Assembly: GCA_002102555.1 (NCBI GenBank)
Contig: MCFL01000287.1
Span: 1 to 29,899, forward strand
Length of the DNA: 29,899 bases
Direction: 5' to 3'
Source: Catenaria anguillulae PL171
Taxonomy: Eukaryota > Blastocladiomycota > Blastocladiomycetes > Blastocladiales > Catenariaceae
Below are positions 1-10,233 of the stretch, in pieces (within the stretch, counting starts at the first letter, position 1; the number at the start of each line of letters is the position of its first letter). Made by a program: the position numbers and the translations under genes. The notes under the pieces are model-generated. The model saw only the letters and a program-made list of their open reading frames with translations. It ran no database searches and was not told the DNA's origin.

Positions 1-274
1 AAGCCTACGGCCATCGCGTGGCAAGGCATACGCAAAGGCAATTGTGCCCATCATCAAGCGGCGCAACGATGGCGCGGGCGAGTTTGTTGTTGATGATGTG
101 TGCGGCCGCCAAAGTAACAGCAGTGACGCCACTGGCAAGGGCGATACGGATGAACAAGGAGCAGCAGCAGCAGAAGTGCAAGGAGAGGGTGTAGCAGCGG
201 TCGTCGCATTGGAAAAGCGTGCAGTGCCGCGCTATGTGCAGGGGCTTGGAAAGGGCCGAGGAGGAATCACGCAT
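1..274 (-). CDS. Possible MICOS MIC26/MIC27-like membrane protein, partial (low confidence)
   Basis: On the minus strand a hydrophobic stretch (about 160-65) reads SLFIRIALASGVTAVTLAAA followed by HIINNKLARAIVAPL. After a one-step frame change near 55 it continues as MMGTIAFAYALP and a basic tail, and runs off the left edge. The pattern (membrane helix, short N/K/R-containing loop, second small-residue-rich helix ending in a Leu-Pro) resembles the apolipoprotein-O-like domain of MIC26/MIC27, the inner-membrane cristae-junction subunits. This is family resemblance from memory only. The longest single frame stops at 5-7, so the assignment needs either an indel near 55 or an intron. A splice acceptor after a pyrimidine-rich tract near 127 is also possible, so the start at 274 is not certain. 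It could equally be a spurious GC-rich frame. Confidence 0.25.
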
Positions 275-1000
275 GGCATGGAACGGTACATTGGCATGGC
301 ATGCTTGAGCTGGAAGCCGGGCGGCCGATCGAGACCAAGCACTTTGTTGCTGGGGCGCATAGAACTACGTTGGAGTGGAGTGTCGGTAAACGCAGCGAAC
401 GCAGCGGGGGCAAGGTCACGGTGACACCGACGGCGGAGGATCAAGGCGGACGAGCAGACAATGGCGGTAGAGGAGTTGGAGAAGACGGTGGCTGGTGCGA
501 AGCAAGAGTATGGGCTCGTGGTGCCGGAGCACGGGCCCACGACAAACGACGACAAAGATGTGACGAGCGCGCGCCATGAAGCGCGACGAGCCAAGGGAAG
601 CCCACGGCCAAGTGCAAAAGTAACCGGATCTTGTCGCGTCATATCGTTTGGCAGCGGAACGTATCATTTCATTCGTCATAGTTCTGTATTCCCCTTCAGT
701 GCCTGTTACGTACATCATCATTACAGAATCCGATTCATCTCACATCTCACGGCAACGATGCTTCACTGGCATCTCGCTTGGGCTGATCAACACGACAGAT
801 CGGTGGCAACGCACCCAATGTCGATTGGCCAATGGGGCGATTTCCTTTCATGCGAGGGCCACTGTGAGATAATGAATCCAGACAAGACACGATTTTGCGT
901 CGACCTACGCTCGACACGGACTTTGCAACCCATCGCACTGTACTCTGCGCACCATAAGCTTTCGCCCCGACCCACTGCCTCACCCGCTCGCCGTGCCATC
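275..1000. other. 5' flank / leader of the eIF4E-binding protein gene
   Basis: No convincing gene. 275-600 is GC-rich and open in several frames on both strands without protein-like composition. 640-980 is more AT-rich and suits a promoter plus 5' leader of the gene starting at 1001. The downstream reading frame stays open upstream to 461, so an N-terminal extension is formally possible, but the extension looks like translated non-coding sequence. I see no clear TATA box. Confidence 0.45.
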
Positions 1001-3864
1001 ATGGGATCTCGGCCACCATCACGTTCCGGGTCGAGGTCAAGGTCACGCTCTCGCTCACCAGCCCGCAGCACCACCGCCGTCAGCACAAGCCCAAGCCCCT
1101 CGAAAAAGCAAAGCAAGTCGGCGTCATCATCACCATCTGCCGCTGTCCCCGCCAACAATCCTGACCATGACGCCGTCATCCGCTACTCGAGAGAACAACT
1201 CTTTGCCTGCCAGGCCGCGGGCTTTCTCGACAAGGCGGCCATGCTGCACGACGCCTTCCAAACCCGGTCCAAGGCTGACCTCCTCGCCGCATCCAATGCC
1301 TCTGGCGGCGGCAGTGCCGGTGGCCGCGGTGACCCGCTTGCCCGCAAGGGCCGTGCCAACAGCAACGCCACACGGCCCGACTCGCTCGACGTGACCCGTG
1401 GCGGCGGTGGTGCTGGTGGCGACCGGCGTAGGTATCATAACCGGTCCCCATCGCCCGGAGGCACGCGCCATCATCGTACCGAGCGTGGAGATCGTGGCGG
1501 AGGGACACATCAGCGGGATCGCGTCAACAGCACAGGTAACAATGCTGGTGCTGAGCTCTCCGTGCTTGAAAAGCTGGCCAACTTGCGCCAATTCGTACCC
1601 ACGGACCGTGACAGGGACCGTGATCGCGGCGACCGGTCGGGCACGTACGAAAGGCGTGATCGAAACGCAGCCAGTGCTGCAGGAAATGACGACCGCGGAG
1701 CGGGCGACCGCAGGCGGGACTTTGGGCGCGAGTTTGCGGCATTGGGTGAACGGCGCCGCAACCCGGATCAGTATCGTACGTCATCACGTTTCATTTATTG
1801 CGTTGTCCGCGATGGCACCAGGTCTGACCTGATTCTCGGCTGTTACATCTTTTTTGTTTAGCAAACCCAACTCTCGACCGGTACTTTGACTGGGAAGCCG
1901 AACAAGACAAAAAGAACGATGAGACATTTGGCGACGAGGCCGGAACGGAAGACTTTGATTTCCTTGCCAATGACTTTGACCCGATTGCCTCGTACAAGGC
2001 CGAAATGCGTGCCCGCGACGGCCGCCGTCACATTGAGTCGGCGCCCGAGGAAGTTAAGGCCGATCCCATTGCCGCCTTCCGTCAAATGATGAAGCAAGCG
2101 TCGAATGATGACTTGGAGGGGGATGGGTTGGAGCCCGAGGGCCAGGAAACGTCGGATATGGCCGATTTCGCGGCGACCCCCGCCGAGGCAAAACCCATGG
2201 GTCGCTTTGGTCGGTTCTTTGCGGCCATGGAAGAGTCGCCAGCGGCAGCGCCTGCCAAGGAAGAGCCCACGCCAGTGCCTCAAGAGCAGTCATCGACCCC
2301 GATTACGTCGCCGCAAGGTGAATCGGAAACCAAGGGATCGTTTGCATTCATCATGCAGCGCTTGTCGGGTGTCAATGTCGGTGGTGGCGAGGCTAGTGGG
2401 ACTCGGCAAGCAGAGCCAGTTGCAGAATCGTCTGCTCCTTTGCATACTCAACCTCCTGAACCCGTTCCTGATCGCCTGCCATCGGCGTCGCCCAAGGCTC
2501 AACCTCAGCAACAGCAACCGCAACAGCAGCTCCCATCGCCGACGGGCTCTATTCCGCCTCCATCACGCGAAGGATCTGTCCCACCTCCGCCTAATGGTCA
2601 ACCCATATCGCCATCCAACAGCATTCCTATTCATGGGCCGCACATGCCGCCTGGACCCATGCCCGGCCCGCCTCCAGGCATGCACCCGGACCACTACGCC
2701 CAGCATCAGGCCATCATGCGGCAGCAGTTTCTCATGCAGCAAGCCGCCGCCGCCGCGCAGCGCGCCGGTCAGCCTCAGCAGCAACAACAACAGCAACAAC
2801 CTGCTCGCCCTCCCGGCAGCATGGACCCGCGTGAGCAACACATCCTTGATGTTCAACGCCGCCAACAACAGCTCATGCTCCAGCATCACCACCAACAGCT
2901 TGGCGGCGTCCCGCCAGGTGTTGCGCCGTACCCGGGCTATCCCAACCAGCCGCCACCGCCCCCAACCGAGCAAGACCTCCTCGAAGCCGCGGCTCGCGAG
3001 CGTGCCATGAAAAAGAAGGCCCAGCAGCTTGTTGCACAAGGCGCGCCGACCTCAGTGACGCGTCGGATGGTTGCCGCGCAAAACTTGCCGCGTCCGCCGC
3101 CGCACATGGCGGGCCCGCCTGGAGCCGGTGGACCGTACTCGCCGGGAGGTGGTGCGGGCTACCATCCACAAAACGCTGCCGCGGCCGCAGCGGCCCGTGA
3201 AGCCGCGCACGCGGCCATCATGGAGCAGCTCGGACGCACGCGCCCGCCGCACCAGGGGAACCCGCCGCCGCCCCACGCGGGCCCGTCGCCGCCGCATCCG
3301 TCACACTTGCAAGGTCCCCCGCCCCACATGATGTATGGCCCGCCCCCGCCCCACATGATGGGCCCGCCCCCGCCGGGTGGCGCAGGCATGCGTCCACGCG
3401 CTCCCTTGCCTCCGAACGCGGCCGATGCGCAATCTGCCCTGTACAACTTTTTGCAACAGCAGCATCACCATCAACAAGCGGGTGGCGCGGCGCCCAATGC
3501 ATCAGGCACTGGTGCGCCCGGCGGCTCGCCAACCAGCGGGACGCCCCCACCGCAGAGGCCCATGATGCCTGGAATGCCTGGGATGCAGCAGCGTCCACAT
3601 GGGATGCCGCCGGGGATGCCACCCCCGCCGCCGTTTATGATGGGCGGGCCACCGCCGCCGGGTATGCCCCCGCACATGATGTATGGTCCGCCGCCGCCGG
3701 GCATGCCGCCGCATATGATGTATGGTCCGCCGCAGGGTCCGCCGCAGGGTCCGCCGCAGGGTCCGCCGCAGGGTCCGCCGCAGGGTCCGCCGCAGGGTCC
3801 GCCAGGGATGTTGCCGCCGCACTTTCAGGCGGCGGCCGGCGGTGCGGGTCACAGGAGGGAGTAA
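1001..3864 (+). CDS. eIF4E-binding protein, 4E-T (EIF4ENIF1)-like, low-complexity
   Basis: Two exons, 1001-1775 and 1862-3864, give about 925 residues and end in TAA. The intron 1776-1861 (GTACGT...TTTAG) is phase 1; splicing gives TLDRYFDWEAEQ across the junction. The N-terminus has an SR-dipeptide tract (about residues 8-20). At residues 62-68 is YSREQLF, an exact canonical eIF4E-binding motif (Y-x4-L-hydrophobic) near the N-terminus, as in metazoan 4E-T/Cup proteins. An RD/RG-rich stretch follows, then a conserved-looking acidic block after the splice (FDWEAE, then FLANDFDPIASYKAEM and DPIAAFRQMM, about 265-330). The last two thirds are Pro/Gln/Met/Gly-rich, with polyQ, HMMYGPPPP repeats and a QGPP array, typical of P-body or RNP proteins. 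Inferred role: cap-bound eIF4E binding, translational repression and mRNA decay or storage in cytoplasmic granules. The ATG at 1001 (ATCATGG context) is chosen because the upstream frame looks non-coding. It could be a different eIF4E-binding repressor. Confidence 0.65.
3724..3804 (+). repeat. 12-bp tandem array encoding (GPPQ)n
   Basis: Six perfect tandem copies of ggtccgccgcag (3724-3795) plus a 9-base partial copy (3796-3804) lie in frame near the C-terminus of the eIF4E-binding protein. There is no synonymous change between copies, which points to recent slippage expansion. Just upstream, two near-identical segments encode MPPHMMYGPP, an older duplication in the same tail. Confidence 0.95.
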
Positions 3865-4092
3865 GTGGGATCGAGAAGTGTGTCAGGGTTTGGGTACGTA
3901 GGTAGTCGGGTTGCGCGAAGTGCGCCGGAGCCTGTGCTTGTTCAGTTTCTGGCGTGTGCGCGTTGGTTTGTGTTTGGTTGAAGAATCCGATGTCATTATT
4001 GAGTTGTTTTTGTTTCTTGTTTCTCGTATTTGTCTTTGTTGTTTCATTCAATCTTGTTGGGTTCTGCCTGTTTTCTCACCATCATGTCATGA

Positions 4093-4737
4093 TTATCTCA
4101 TTTTGTGTTTCTTTTCTCTGCTTTGTGTCGCTTGCGCTTGTATTTGGCGGATACACCGGAACCTGATGATCTCAGCTTTCCTTTTTCCTGGTTTCTTGAC
4201 ATCTGTCGTCGACTCGTTGTCTAATGGGTACGTGGCGCCACCACTATGTCTCTGCACGCGTCCGATCCGATCCATGCTTTTGCACAAATGCGTGGCTACC
4301 AGCTCCAACGGGGTGGGCACTGCCGTGCTCCAGCGTGTCTTGTGCAGGCCCATCCGATCGCACGTGCCGCAGGAAAGCGGTGTGGCCGGCGTCCAGGACT
4401 TGAGCTCGAGACGATGTTGCACGTCGAGCTTGAAGGCGAGGCGGTCGGAGGCGACTTGGGAAGCCCACCAAACGCCGTGCTTGTGCAGCGGACGATGGTT
4501 GGATGTCGGTGCGAGAGTGGCAATACTCGCCCAGGAACAAGGGCGAGCGGTGGAGCGGCCGCGACAGGGAGCATGGCAAATGGGCTATTGACCTCGGCGA
4601 CTGATCTTGGCGGCATGCATGAGCGGCAGAATATTGGCGAACCAGCTCTCCACTTGTAAATTCATGCCGATGTACTCCGGTTGCCGCTCGGTAGCGCCAG
4701 CAACTTGAGCCTGGCCGTTAGTGACCTGATGTGCCAT
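4093..4737 (-). CDS. Unrecognised gene with an in-frame TAG (unresolved model)
   Basis: From an ATG at 4737 the minus strand reads 50 codons beginning MAHQVTNGQAQVAG and including EYIGMNLQVESWFANILPLM, then meets TAG at 4587-4585. The same frame reopens at once and runs to a stop at 4093, with protein-like text such as HKHGVWWASQVASDRLAFKL, ELKSWTPATPLSCGTCDRMG and PLELVATHLCKSMDRIGRV. Composition is GC-rich and coding-like from about 4230 to 4737 and T-rich outside. Either an intron near 4590 removes the stop (a weak GTCAAT donor after CGCCGAG with an acceptor CCCAAG near 4455 would be in phase), or there is a sequence error, or this is a pseudogene. The protein is unknown to me. The gene is convergent with the eIF4E-binding gene. 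Confidence 0.4.
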
Positions 4738-4961
4738 ACTCTGGACCCAAACAGTGAACGCAATCGCGAGACATAATGCAGGGCGAGCCTGAGCTTACAC
4801 AAGTCTACAACCAATTTGAAAGTATTTCTCAGACTTATTGGTACAACATAGTATATACTCGGACAAAACGGTGTAAAAACCACAATATGAACATGCAATC
4901 CGAACAGATCCATCACGGAGAAATCAAGTTGACAACGCCTGAGAGAGGCTGCCCCCTGTCC

Positions 4962-5797
4962 TCACGAGTCCCGACCCTTGCCACGCCCACACAGCTGAAA
5001 CGCCATGCGCAATCGCATACCGTGGACATGAGCCTCACTGAACACATCCAACGGCATATCCCTAACCCTTCCCCCCATTTCCATCACCCAGACTGCGGCA
5101 GCAGCCACAAACACACCACTGCTGCACTGCAATTCCTGCCGAGGACAATCTGGCACCATTTCAGTGGTGAGCAATCCCTGAGGCGAGTCCCCGTAAAGGC
5201 GCGGCTTGCTTTTGCGCTCTTGGTAGACCCAAAGAACCAGATGACCGGCCAATTTGGTGCTTGTTTGACTATGGTCGGCCTTTGACTTGTACACCTTGAT
5301 GACAATGGCATTGTCGTCTGTAACTTGAATCGATGCCAGAACCCAATGGCAAGCCAGCGCCACGGACAGCAACGACTTCTTCCACATCGCTGTCATAGTT
5401 GCTGGATGGCGTCGATGTCATTGAATTCATGGAAGTCTGACACCTTGGCCGGCACAAGGACACATGTGATGGCCTCTGGGCACATAGCCCTCTTGATCAC
5501 ATGCTTGACGGCGTCATAGCCTTGACTCGTAAACTTGGAGTAAAACGAGACAGGCATGACCATGACCTTGCCTTGCTGGTCTTGGGGAAGACGCCCATGG
5601 ACAAGGGCAAGGTATGCGCCCAGGAGGTCGTCGTCAACCAAGTCCAACACATGGACCAAGGTCTTCCATGGCTGAAGCATGACCTTGTGCTTGTGGTCCA
5701 AGTACTCAATTTCGTTGATCAATTGGTCGCTGATAGACAGCAGTCGGTTTCTGTTCCTTCCAACGCCTTGGAGGGAAACAGCTCGGTACTTATACAT
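4962..5797 (-). CDS. Ulp1/SENP-like (C48) protease-family protein split by a frame change; catalytic Cys and Asp apparently lost
   Basis: Two minus-strand frames abut with ATGA at 5396-5393: 134 residues (5797-5393) and 144 residues (5396-4962). Read in order they follow the Ulp1 C48 fold. VLDLVDDDLLGAYLALV corresponds to the W-L-N/D-D-x-x-I-N helix, VMVMPVSFYSKFTSQGY to the 'snsffy-L' strand, and CHWVLASIQV contains the catalytic His-Trp. IVIKVYKSK matches the strand that normally carries the catalytic Asp (here Lys), and PRQELQCSSGVFVAAA matches Q-x5-C-G-V-F (here Ser in the Cys position, a Cys two residues before). Family function: SUMO or ubiquitin-like deconjugation, and Ulp1 domains are often carried by eukaryotic DNA transposons. 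Here activity would be doubtful. The frame change is one missing base, not an intron. The gene diverges from the transposase-like gene. Confidence 0.5.
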
Positions 5798-6640
5798 TTG
5801 GTTTCGGACGGCGGGGCTGTCCGCGGGTTGCTCTCACCAGAGGCTGCTCTCAGACCCTGAGCCCTCTGAGCTCATGCTGTGGTAGCAAGAAGCTGTGAGT
5901 GCACGTTGCTGTGAGGTGGTTGATGGTGAGACGCGTTTGAAGGGACATGTCGATTGTTGATCTCGTGTTGTCTCAGGTCCCATCCCTTTCACTTTCTGCT
6001 TCTTCGTCATCTCCTTATCCTCGACGCTATCCTTGCACTCTCGCTGTTTGATCCCCTACTAGCTTCCCGCTCATTTCCCTTTCCAACCTTGTTGTGATTT
6101 GCCTACCCTGCTGCTCCTTCTTGCCCTGTGAATCGAGTCTTATAACAACGGCACCACCCCCCCCCCCCTCACTCATGATTGAAGAACAACAAGTTGCCTT
6201 TTTGCTGAATTGTCGCTCCTTAGCTGCTCGTTTTCTCCCGCTCCTCACAAACCTCGCTGCTTTTCACAACTTCAACTCATTTGCATTCGTTTGCATCAAC
6301 AATATTGCCCTTGAGCCGACGCTCTTCCAATTCCCCTGCAATCGTGCCTATGCTCGCCCCCAACCCAGCCGTTGTGCTATCCTCTTTGATCCCGACTACA
6401 ATGCCGCCCCCTGAGCACGTGCCGGACCGTCGATTGAGTCTGCGATTGCGACATGCGGGAGGCTCCTGGCCCTCCGATCCGATGCGATTTCCTTCCGTCC
6501 TTAAATGAGATTGGTGGGAATGGCGCGAACGCGCTGCTTGAGCGTGTACGGCCGTTCTTGAGAGGCAATGATCTCGACAATATATATAAAGCGCAAACAG
6601 TCCCCTGTAATTGCTGTCCGATTGTGAATCATGTGACCAA
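5798..6640. other. Intergenic region between the divergent Ulp1-like and transposase-like genes
   Basis: About 840 bases with no supportable gene. It is pyrimidine-rich on the plus strand and contains a run of twelve C (about 6157-6168) that is prone to length error. A TATA-like element lies at 6581. The ORFs here (for example a minus-strand frame at 6277-6711) have no protein-like patterning. It probably holds the promoters of both flanking genes. Confidence 0.5.
6581..6590 (+). promoter_or_regulatory. TATA-like element
   Basis: TATATATAAA stands out in GC-rich surroundings, about 125 bases upstream of the ATG at 6706 that best fits the plus-strand composite gene. Spacing suits a TATA box with a transcription start near 6610-6620. 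Position and sequence only. Confidence 0.4.
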
Positions 6641-6705
6641 ATCACAATGACTGTGTATCGCTCCTCCTGGTGCAGTCCATCCTCGCTCTCCACAACGCCC
6701 TCGTC

Positions 6706-9700
6706 ATGCAACTATTCGCTCGCCGCTGAGCAACAATGCCTTCAACCGCGTCACGCACGATCCGACGGGTGCGACCGTGAATTCGCTCCTCAACCTTGGC
6801 CAGTCCCAGTTCCAACATCTTGCGCGAATGCTCGTCAGCGGACAAATTGACCTTGGAGACGAAGACGTGCCATACCTGTACGGCCCTACTACAAGCCAAC
6901 CCGCCCCTTATCAAGACATTGGTCCCGACAATCCATTTGGCACCGCCCCCTAAGCTGTTCCCATGCCACTGCCACCGCCTCCCCTTCTGCTCGGCTACAC
7001 CCAACCACAACCAGCGCTGCTTCCACCTCAAACTCGACCCCCGCCAACCACAACAGCTGGCCGTCCAGGCTGGCGACACGCACCAATCAATCAGCTGCTG
7101 CCATCGCTCGCCCGCCCAACACAACCCAAACAGCGCACAACCAGGAGCAATTCGAACCACTTCCTGAGAATGTGCCCGCTAACTCGGACGCGAACCCGCT
7201 CATCACCGCGACTTCATTGCTGGTTTCGTCGCGCCTGAAGCATCCGTCATGGCTCGCCCAGACGTGGCCACCCAAAACATGAAATTGTACGCATTCTTTG
7301 CCCCGTATCGCTCCCATCAAGCTGCTACTGACCTATCAATCTACGTCCCCGTCATCAGAAAGAAGATCCGTCGCTCGTTTACCTTGCGCGAGCAGTACCA
7401 CAGCGCCCTGATCGCCCGCTTGGTTGACAGCACAACAATTGTTGCAAGGCAACTCAATATTCCCCGTGGCACACTTGATGGGTGGGTGCGCAAGATGTCC
7501 AAACTCGAACGGTTTATCAAGGGCGGCTTCGGTTCCTATTGCCGTTTACCGGGCGGTGGGCGGAATGTTGTCAATCCTGCGCTTGATGCACATCTGCTTG
7601 CGTTTGTGACCGCGAATCGCTGCCAAGGAACCACGACCAATGTTGCTGATTTGATCTTTCACGGCCAGGAGTTTTTGGATGCAGCCGGCAACTCCAAGCA
7701 CAAGTGCTCACATGGCTTCATCCGAGGGTTCGTATGTATTTGTTCTCTTTCTATGGCGAAACTCCAACTCCTTTTGACCTCACCTTCCCACATCTTAGCT
7801 TTCTGGCTCGCAACAACTTGGCGTACCGCGGCCGCACACAGGCTACGGCCAAAGTTGCCGAGGACATGGCCGCCATCCTGACGGAGTTTTTCACAAACAA
7901 CCGACGCACGCTCGCAGGTTTGCAAGGCGAAAAGGCCCAGGCTGCCATCATCAACTTTGACGAGACGCCCATCTGGCTCGACTCGCCCCGTGCAAGGGTA
8001 CATTGGTTTAGACGTCTTTAATGCAAAGTTTTTTCATCAGCATTTACAAGTTGCACACTTTCCGCACAGACGATTGTGCCCAAAGGTGTGCGTGAAGTGC
8101 GACAAGTTCACTTGGAGTATTTCCAGCTATGCAACAGCCGTCAGCGATGCCATTGCTCCCACGCCAATCCACCAACCCTGATGACTCGCCCGCCCAAGAC
8201 TTCACACCCCTTTGCCTACGCCAGGCACCAGTCGCCCACCACAGCACCGTACCCGCCGCCCGCCGTCGTACTTTGTCAATCAACTGCGCAACGACGATCA
8301 AACTCGCATTGCCCATGGCGCACATGTGGCAGTTCCAATTCCGACGAGGAAGACGACAACGAGGACGACAACGAGGACGATGCAGCAAGCGGTGCCAGCG
8401 ATGTCGAAGGTGACGAAGAACAAGACGAGGACGATTCCATGCTGGGAGATGTATCGGCACCCACCGCGGAAGACCTGGCTTGGAGCAAGCGCCAAATCGA
8501 CAAGTACCTCGCCAAGAGCGACATGGGCGAGGATACCAAGGCCGTCACGAAAACAGACCTCAACAACTTTGCCAAGGCAAGCCTGCACGCCAAGTTGATG
8601 CTCATGTACCTGTCCGTGTCATTAAGTCACGCCAGCCGCTGAGCAAGGAGCAGGTGGCCGAGATCAAGAAACGTGTCAAGCACTTCATCGCCGGTCCCCA
8701 CGTCCCCATGTATGACACGGGCAAACTCGCTGCTGTCTTGGTGACCGAGGTAATCAAGCATTTGTTTGCCGTCAACCTCAACACTCCGGGTATCGACAAG
8801 GACGATCAAGTGTTCAAACGCACGGTTCAAACACAGTGCGAGTCAGTGATTGCGAACAAAAAGTCAAACTTGATCAAGCATGGTGGCTCAAGCGACCACC
8901 CCTGCAAGACACCGCTCAGCTCGCATTTCGGGATTGGATGAAGGTGTCAAGCGAGGTGCAAGCATGCACTGATCGAATCGCGATTATGGTGCGTTACACT
9001 GTGCCATTGGTTCAGAACTGCGTTTTCCGACTTTTCCTCACCAGCAGATTTGTTGCTTGTTCATTCCTAGCGATACGCACTTGACGCGACGCCCGCCGTT
9101 GACAAGGTCAACCGGCTCCTGCCCGCAAACCATTCACTTTATGCCCAAAAGCAGTCCCAGTCTGGCAACACACCCCTTTGGCAGCTCACGGACAAGGTTT
9201 TGTTGGCCATCCGGCAACCACCCACTGATCTTCGCGGGGATTTGACCGTGGAGGCATACGGCAAGAAAATGACCAAGCAGATTTGCGCCTGGGACAAGCT
9301 CCGCTACAGCCTCGACACGGAGTACCAGACCCTGAAGCACAAGTACAAGTATTCGCTGACCTTTGCGCTTGGTCATGACAGCGACGGTGACCATGCCCTG
9401 TCAAGTCTCGAGCAAGTGCGGACGGCCGTCGATCGGTACACCTTGTCGTTCCCATGGGATCATTCAAGCATTCAGGAGCCACTTCCCACTCTGAAGGAGT
9501 TGGCCAATGTCTCGATTGATCTCATGGACCCGCCTCCATCTCCCCGCCCTGGCACTCTCTCTGTTGCGCGCACGCCAAACCCAAGTGCGCGTCTGGCAAG
9601 CACTGTTGACGATACGTCACCGCCTCTGCCCACAGGTGCCAGCAAGAGGCAGCGGGTTCATGGTCAGGGGACAGGTGGAGGCAAGAAGAAGAGTAAGAAG

Positions 9701-9712
9701 AAGCAGTCGTGA
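6706..9712 (+). CDS. Composite transposon protein: DDE transposase N-half, acidic linker, unknown C-terminal region
   Basis: Best read from ATG 6706 to TGA 9712. N-terminal region (VTHDPTGATVNSLLNLGQ, then a Ser/Thr/Pro linker and QEQFEPLPENVPAN) needs frame changes near 6722, 6945 and 7220. From 7249 the frame carries a helix-turn-helix-like part (FTLREQYHSALIARLVDS, RQLNIPRGTLDGWVRK) and a CENP-B-like second HTH. Intron 7728-7798 then joins GFIRG to FLARNNLAYRGRTQ. AAIINFDETPIWLDSP holds the first catalytic Asp of a pogo/Tigger-type DDE domain. Intron 7998-8069 leads to TIVPKGVREVRQVH. The expected second D and third D/E blocks are not recognisable. Instead come a D/E run (8350-8450) and an unknown region (KQIDKYLAKSD-like, KEQVAEIKKRVKHFIAG, DTGKLAAVLVTEVIKHLF) with frame changes near 8603 and 8885, intron 8989-9070, and a basic KKKSKKKQS tail. 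Likely a decayed or captured transposase. Confidence 0.5.
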
Positions 9713-10233
9713 GGCCCGGTTGCATGTGTCTCGTTCCCTTGCTATTATTGATCTGTTTTCCCGTTCACTTTAGTCTGTACAGTATATTGGCATACATTCT
9801 AGATTAATTCGAGATGTGAGCTCGTGTGCCTACTTGGTTTCAGCAAAGTCGGGAATGATAGGATTTGGTCGAATAGACTCTGTGAGGCGAAATGGATTGA
9901 CGACAAAGTCTGGAGAACTAGAGTGAATGTAAACAAGCTTGTTGTCGTTAACTGTTTCCTCTCATGGGTGCGCTGTATTGACTTGTGCTTGATGAAAACC
10001 GCATTTTGCATCACAGACATGCACAAGTGCAAAGGAACGCTGAACATAACTTGTTGGAATCACCAGCAATTGTTGAGTCAACCCTGATCTTTTCCCCACC
10101 AAACATGTCGTGCCCGGCGCAGGATTCGTACGGGCAGACAATCGTGAGGGGTGGGCTAATTGCTTGCTGTTGGCCCTTTTCAGCGAATATTTGGACAAGC
10201 ATGACAACTCGGCCACGGTACAATCCCTCTGGC
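9713..10233. other. Convergent intergenic region
   Basis: About 520 bases between the plus-strand composite gene and the minus-strand gene ending at 10234. It is AT-richer than its neighbours, no ORF looks real, and it presumably holds both 3' ends. Confidence 0.5.

Larger units (their letters stand above)
4962..9712. mobile_element. Putative two-gene DNA transposon or its remnant (Ulp1-like plus DDE transposase-like)
   Basis: A minus-strand Ulp1-like gene and a plus-strand DDE-transposase-like gene are arranged head to head, as in several eukaryotic DNA-transposon superfamilies that carry an accessory C48 protease. I could not find convincing terminal inverted repeats or a target-site duplication by eye near 4750-4960 or 9713-10100, so the borders given are only those of the two genes. 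The unrecognised gene at 10234-12865 may or may not belong to the same element. Confidence 0.4.

Noticed and set aside
3911-4591. Plus-strand ORF of 226 residues downstream of the eIF4E-binding gene
   Set aside because: The left part is T-rich 3' flank and the right part opposes a better-patterned minus-strand frame.
5393-5396. ATGA stop/start overlap between two minus-strand frames, as in a bicistronic or programmed-frameshift gene
   Set aside because: The join falls inside one Ulp1-like domain and has the same missing-base polarity as breaks in housekeeping genes, so one faulty or broken frame is simpler.
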